Below, piece after piece: positions 60,331-64,000 of a stretch of 64,000 nt of DNA. The stretch lies in assembly GCA_009192285.1 (NCBI GenBank), contig CM018610.1, forward strand, positions 470,780 through 534,779, read 5' to 3'. Position 1 is the stretch's first letter. Each line of letters begins with the position of its first letter. The translations under genes were made by a program, and so were the position numbers. This stretch comes from Morchella semilibera (taxonomy: Eukaryota; Ascomycota; Pezizomycetes; Pezizales; Morchellaceae). The notes under the pieces are model-generated. The model had not been told where the DNA came from, searched no databases, and saw only the letters and a program-made list of their open reading frames with translations.

Positions 60331-62121
60331 TCAAGATTCGATCGCCCTCTCCGGGCTGGGATTGAGATAGTCAGGGCTCTCTGCCGCCTCATACTCGGCA
60401 ATCAGGTCCGCTACTACCGCTCTAGCCTCATCAAACTCGCCGAGGTCATTAGCAAAGATTGGCTCCTTCTTATATTGTTCTAAGAAAGCATTTCTCTTCC
60501 TCAAACGATCATATTGGCCAAGAATGCGTTTAAACAGCTAGACGTTGGGAAACTTATTAGACATATAAAGCGTAATTTGGGGTAGAAGAACGAACAGTAG
60601 CAATACTAGTATGATTCGCCAACATCAATCCACTAACACGATGTGACATTGGCATATGTGGGCTCTTCTTTGTCAGAGCAACCTGGATACTAGCAGGTCC
60701 CCAAGGTATAAATGTTGCTAGTCTTCGTTCACGGATACGAAGAAGCGATTTATGAACCTGATTCATTAGTACATTATCTACTGATAAAATGCGGAGGCAC
60801 GGATACTGACATCAGTTGGGTCGGCCTCTCCCTGAATGATATTTAAAATTGAGATATAGCAACTGTTTTTTGTAGTGTTTGTCATGACCATTCTGTTTTT
60901 AGGTTGCAAGAGACGGCGCATGACATCTAGCACAGTGGTTTTTCGAACTGTTTTACCTTGATCTACAATGTCACCCGTGAATGGGGTGTACGATGTCATG
61001 AGGAAGTGACAACGTGGCGTGGGGATCAATGAGGCGATGATCCCGACAAGATCGTTGTGCATATATCCAGGATACCTAAGGGTAGTGGTACTTGCAGACA
61101 TGACAGTTGAAACTAGTTGGTTGGTCTGTGCAAATGAGGGTTCCTGGACATGAAGCCTATCTGCTGCAATACGAGTCAAGGCACCGTTGTCTAGGACAAC
61201 CTAGAAAAATCAGCTTTAGCTAATAGTGGGAAATTTGCGCTGATTATTACATACCACAGAATCTGCGTTCTCTGTCAGACGTCGCATAGCGAGCATACTA
61301 TTATAGGGTTGCACTACGACGTCTCCTACGCTTTGGGTATCGGGAAAGACGGAGTATGTCTGAATCAGCTTTTTCGGGAACCGATCATTGAGTCTCTCCA
61401 GGAGGAAAGATCCGAGTCCTGAGCCTGTACCACCAGCTATGGAATGTAGCAACATAAACCCCTAGTGTTATTTCAACCATATTAGCAGGGGATTAAGCAG
61501 TAGATACTTCTCGTATTAGACATACCTCTAAGGAGTCACTTCCGTCTGCCTCTCTCTCGATCATTTCCATAACCTCCTCGTAAACATTCTCTCCCATGGC
61601 ATAACCAGCAGCCCAATTGTTACCCGCACCGCTTCCATGTTTTGGGACATGGAAGTTTTCGGGATTGTAGATATTTTTGTATGGGCCTGTTTGAATTCCA
61701 TGAATCACCTAAAACGGCACCATCCACTGTCAACTCTGCGAATCGACCACCACCCAGGAATATTTAGTCTTACTAACTCTGGGTTCTAAATCTAGTAGAA
61801 TGGCGCGCGGAATGTATCGTGTATCGTCAGATTGGTAAAAGAATACCTGTGGCCAGCTTCTAGGTCAGCGCACAGTGCCCTTGGAACATTGCGTTTGGAG
61901 TGTGTGCACCAACATCCTTTCTATCGGTCCCTTCTTCTACAGATTCAAGATTTCCATCCGGCGATATCCCATGCTCCTGACCTATCTTGCACAAATTTCC
62001 TTGTCAGGTACTGGTATTAATTAAGCTGAGAGTGATTAACCCACAAAGTGTCTGCCAGAAGGACGACCCAACAGCATTTCCACACTGTCCAGCCTGAATA
62101 CTGATAATTTCTCTGGGGCAT
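60331..62121 (-). CDS. mipA: gamma-tubulin
   Basis: Microtubule nucleator of the spindle pole body. Minus-strand exons encode [72 protein letters not shown], the tubulin GTP loop [90 protein letters not shown], then [15 protein letters not shown] and [20 protein letters not shown]; the C-terminus ends [19 protein letters not shown]. At least six introns. The start is not clean: ATG at 62119-62121 is followed by four C, one more than the expected Met-Pro-Arg-Glu start allows; either a one-base insertion or a short upstream exon spliced at the CCCAG acceptor explains it. Confidence 0.95.
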
Positions 62122-62299
62122 TATTGAGAAAATGATGGGGTATGTGTGCGCGTAGTTATGTGTTGTTGTTGCGAGAAGCTCCGCCGAGGAGGTTGTTCAT
62201 GCAGTTTCTGTGTTACGCGCGTGTTTTGCCAAGATAACTCTAAATCAACGTCCTTTGCCCAGACTGCATGTGCCACGCTACCTGTATGTACTCCAGTTA

Positions 62300-62419
62300 G
62301 TCTCGTTCCCAGACCCAATCGGTATTTCTTTATGTGGTGTGCAGACTACATGTAATACTCTATACATAAAATACTAGTTACATCTCCAACCACACCAAAA
62401 TAGGGGATGGGCACGAGAC
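62300..62419. mobile_element. MITE-like element, family 2, copy B
   Basis: A 120-bp element bounded by GTCTCGTTCC and GGGCACGAGAC with flanking TA (62298-62299, 62420-62421). It shares ends and inner blocks with the element at 5013-5120. It lies within 200 bp of the gamma-tubulin start. Confidence 0.8.
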
Positions 62420-62435
62420 TATACTCCAGTGTGAA

Positions 62436-62494
62436 GGGTAAGTGAGTAGAACGCGGCGGTGCGGTTTGCGTTGCTACGTTCTACTCACTTACCC
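62436..62494. repeat. 18-bp perfect inverted repeat (hairpin)
   Basis: GGGTAAGTGAGTAGAACG at 62436-62453 is the exact reverse complement of 62477-62494, around a 23-nt GC-rich loop. It adjoins the MITE at 62300-62419. Confidence 0.85.
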
Positions 62495-62781
62495 GACACC
62501 GTACTTACCCCTGCGTCCGTAGTACTCTAGTTACAAGGCTCTGGCATCAAACGAGTGAACTACAGGGTTAATAAAAAGACCCGTATTTGATAAAAAGTAA
62601 AAACTAGATCAACTCCCAAAACTCAGATCGAGGCAACACTATCCCTACGTAGTATTCTCAAACTTGATTTTCTCCATAATATTTTCGGAAATTTCAGGTA
62701 TTGAAACTCACCCCGAGTTTTCAAATAAGACTACAAAAAGGAAGCGATTTCCTAGTTATTCGCTAGCAAATCAATCCAAAA

Positions 62782-63195
62782 ATGTCTCAATCAAAACCTA
62801 CTACCAAACCTTCAAGAACTGAATATTCTTTGGTTCTTCGTTCTAAAGTCAGGACTCTTCGGAATATTACTCATTGGGCTTTTCGCAAAATTGCAACTGA
62901 ACTGGATCTTCCTCTATCTACTGTTTACAAAATTTGTAAAGAACCCTCCGATACTCCTCCTCCACCTATCAAAAAAGGCAGACCTCACATCCTGACTGCT
63001 ATTACCAAACAAAAACTTATCGATCACGCTACTGCTACACAAGAAAATCGTCGTAAACCTCTAGCTCGAATTGCAGAAGAGCTTGCCATCGCCGTAAACG
63101 AACGTACTTTACGTCAAGCATTTGCAGACAAAGGCTATCATAGACGGGTTGCTCGCATCTTTCATGGATATGCTAGGTTCGGAGGATTGGAATGA
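62782..63195 (+). pseudogene. Tc1/mariner transposase fragment (DNA-binding domain only)
   Basis: A 137-residue frame has two helix-turn-helix units: residues about 20-52 (RTLRNITHWAFRKIATELDL then PLSTVYKI) and, after a GRP hinge (KKGRPHILT), residues about 75-125 ending in GYHRRVARI. This is the paired DNA-binding region and GRPR-like linker of Tc1-type transposases. The catalytic DDE domain that should follow is missing; the frame ends in unrelated residues at 63195, 66 bp before an LTR. It is therefore a truncated remnant, or less likely a domesticated DNA-binding protein. No terminal repeats could be assigned to it. Confidence 0.75.
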
Positions 63196-63261
63196 TTAGC
63201 GGGGATGGGATTATTGTAAGCTCGGAGGCGGGGGTGAGTCAGAATAGGTTCTATGAGTTTC

Positions 63262-63538
63262 TGTTACGCAGGAGTATGAGTCATGGGCGGGGTTACGCGA
63301 GGATATGAGTCAGGCTTGTCTCCGGAATACTGGGTATATAAGGGAGGCAACGGCGCCTACTCCTGTATTTTCTTTCTTTCTCTTTTTCTCTTCACGCAAC
63401 GTCTTCTGTATCTATCTACAATACAATATAGTCTCTATTTTATCACTAATGACTATCGCTGCTTCTCTACCTTCTCTCACATACTTCCCCCTCTTGGAAG
63501 TATCGCTGCCACCTACTCCACACCCTATGACTGTAACA
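63262..63538 (+). mobile_element. 5' LTR of an LTR retrotransposon
   Basis: A 277-bp segment begins TGTTAC and ends GTAACA, the short inverted ends typical of LTRs. It contains a TATA-like GTATATAAGG (about 63332) followed by a pyrimidine-rich stretch. A TGG trinucleotide that could open a primer-binding site occurs 13 bp after the end (63552). The second LTR would lie outside the window, so this rests on end structure and internal signals only. Confidence 0.5.
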
Positions 63539-64000
63539 AGAGCCATCTACTGGTATCTTCGCTTACACGTCACGATCAGAGACTCCTTGTGGACTCTCTG
63601 CCCCACTCTATTGCTGTTATAACTTCGCACCCTGCGGAACGAAGCTATACCCTTGACGCCCCCTTGAGAGCATCAAACCATTCCTTTCAGCTAATGCCAA
63701 AACCAAACGTCTGAATTGGGCAAACAATATGTGGGATTGGACAGAATACATCAGCAAGCCTATTCAACCCTACCGGAGGCCCGGGAGGTGTGGGAGACGT
63801 TCGGAGACACCCGTCAAACTTTCGATCTCCAGGGGCTTACCCGCCCGTACGAGGGCCTCCTGAGCCTTTGCAGGAGCCTCCCGAGCCTTCAAGAAGGCTT
63901 AGCGGGCTCTCCTGATGCTAAGCGGCGCTCTCCTGGCGCCATCTGGAGGCTTTGTAATATTCTCTCCCAAGAGGCTGCGAGATATCGTAGACCTCCACAC
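63539..64000 (+). mobile_element. probable internal region of the LTR element, cut by the window end
   Basis: After the LTR there is a leader and then a frame without stops from about 63716 to the window end (LGKQYVGLDRIHQQAYS, then PEAREVWETF). It has no zinc knuckle, protease or reverse transcriptase in the visible part, so a gag identity is only a guess from position. A competing frame reads RLNWANNMWDWTEYIS and stops after about 60 codons. Confidence 0.35.

Larger units (their letters stand above)
62122..62781. other. repeat-rich spacer upstream of gamma-tubulin
   Basis: Holds MITE family 2 copy B (62300-62419) and a hairpin (62436-62494) almost touching it. The gamma-tubulin promoter must lie here too. 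One TACATGTA lies at 62346 inside the MITE. Confidence 0.5.

Overview
The window is nuclear DNA of a filamentous ascomycete fungus. The evidence is many short spliceosomal introns (about 45-75 nt, GT...CTAAC/CTAAT...AG), TTAGGG-type telomere-like motifs, and proteins typical of fungi: a GPI-anchored Thr-rich wall protein, GPI11, YKE4, ERV41, gamma-tubulin and a long ABCC transporter. The species cannot be fixed from sequence alone. Intron density and long repeat-bearing gaps would suit a TE-rich lineage such as Pezizomycetes, but that is a guess.

Layout: (a) 1-1860, the 3' part of an MFS sugar transporter. (b) 1861-8521, a gene-poor tract with small inverted-repeat elements and two previously hidden, two-exon genes for 44- and 43-residue membrane proteins that are clear paralogues. 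(c) 8522-22504, phosphomannose isomerase, dynactin p25, an F-box protein, a 6-phosphogluconate-dehydrogenase-like protein and TIM9, separated by AT-rich or simple-repeat spacers. (d) 22505-30274, a RhoGAP with a very long disordered tail and glycyl-tRNA synthetase. (e) 30275-41740, a gene-poor tract with foldback elements, a GPI-anchored mucin-like protein and the GPI-anchor enzyme subunit GPI11. (f) 42105-58472, a compact block: ABCC transporter, S-(hydroxymethyl)glutathione dehydrogenase, glycerophosphodiester phosphodiesterase, translin, ZIP transporter YKE4 and ERV41. (g) 58473-64000, gamma-tubulin, then transposon debris: a Tc1-type DNA-binding-domain fragment, a hairpin element, and a 5' LTR with the start of an internal region that runs off the window.

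The genes are mostly unrelated housekeeping functions; I see no biosynthetic cluster. A loose theme is the secretory pathway and membrane (PMI for mannosylation, GPI11, a GPI-anchored protein, ERV41, YKE4, GDPD). The most novel items are the small-protein pair at 5278-5461 and 7066-7252, a 7-nt microexon in YKE4, a strong excess of the palindrome TACATGTA in non-coding DNA, and several TA-flanked MITE-like families. Four or five conserved genes carry single-base frameshifts, mostly in homopolymers, which points to sequence errors rather than pseudogenes. Splice sites were assigned by eye from consensus and reading-frame continuity.
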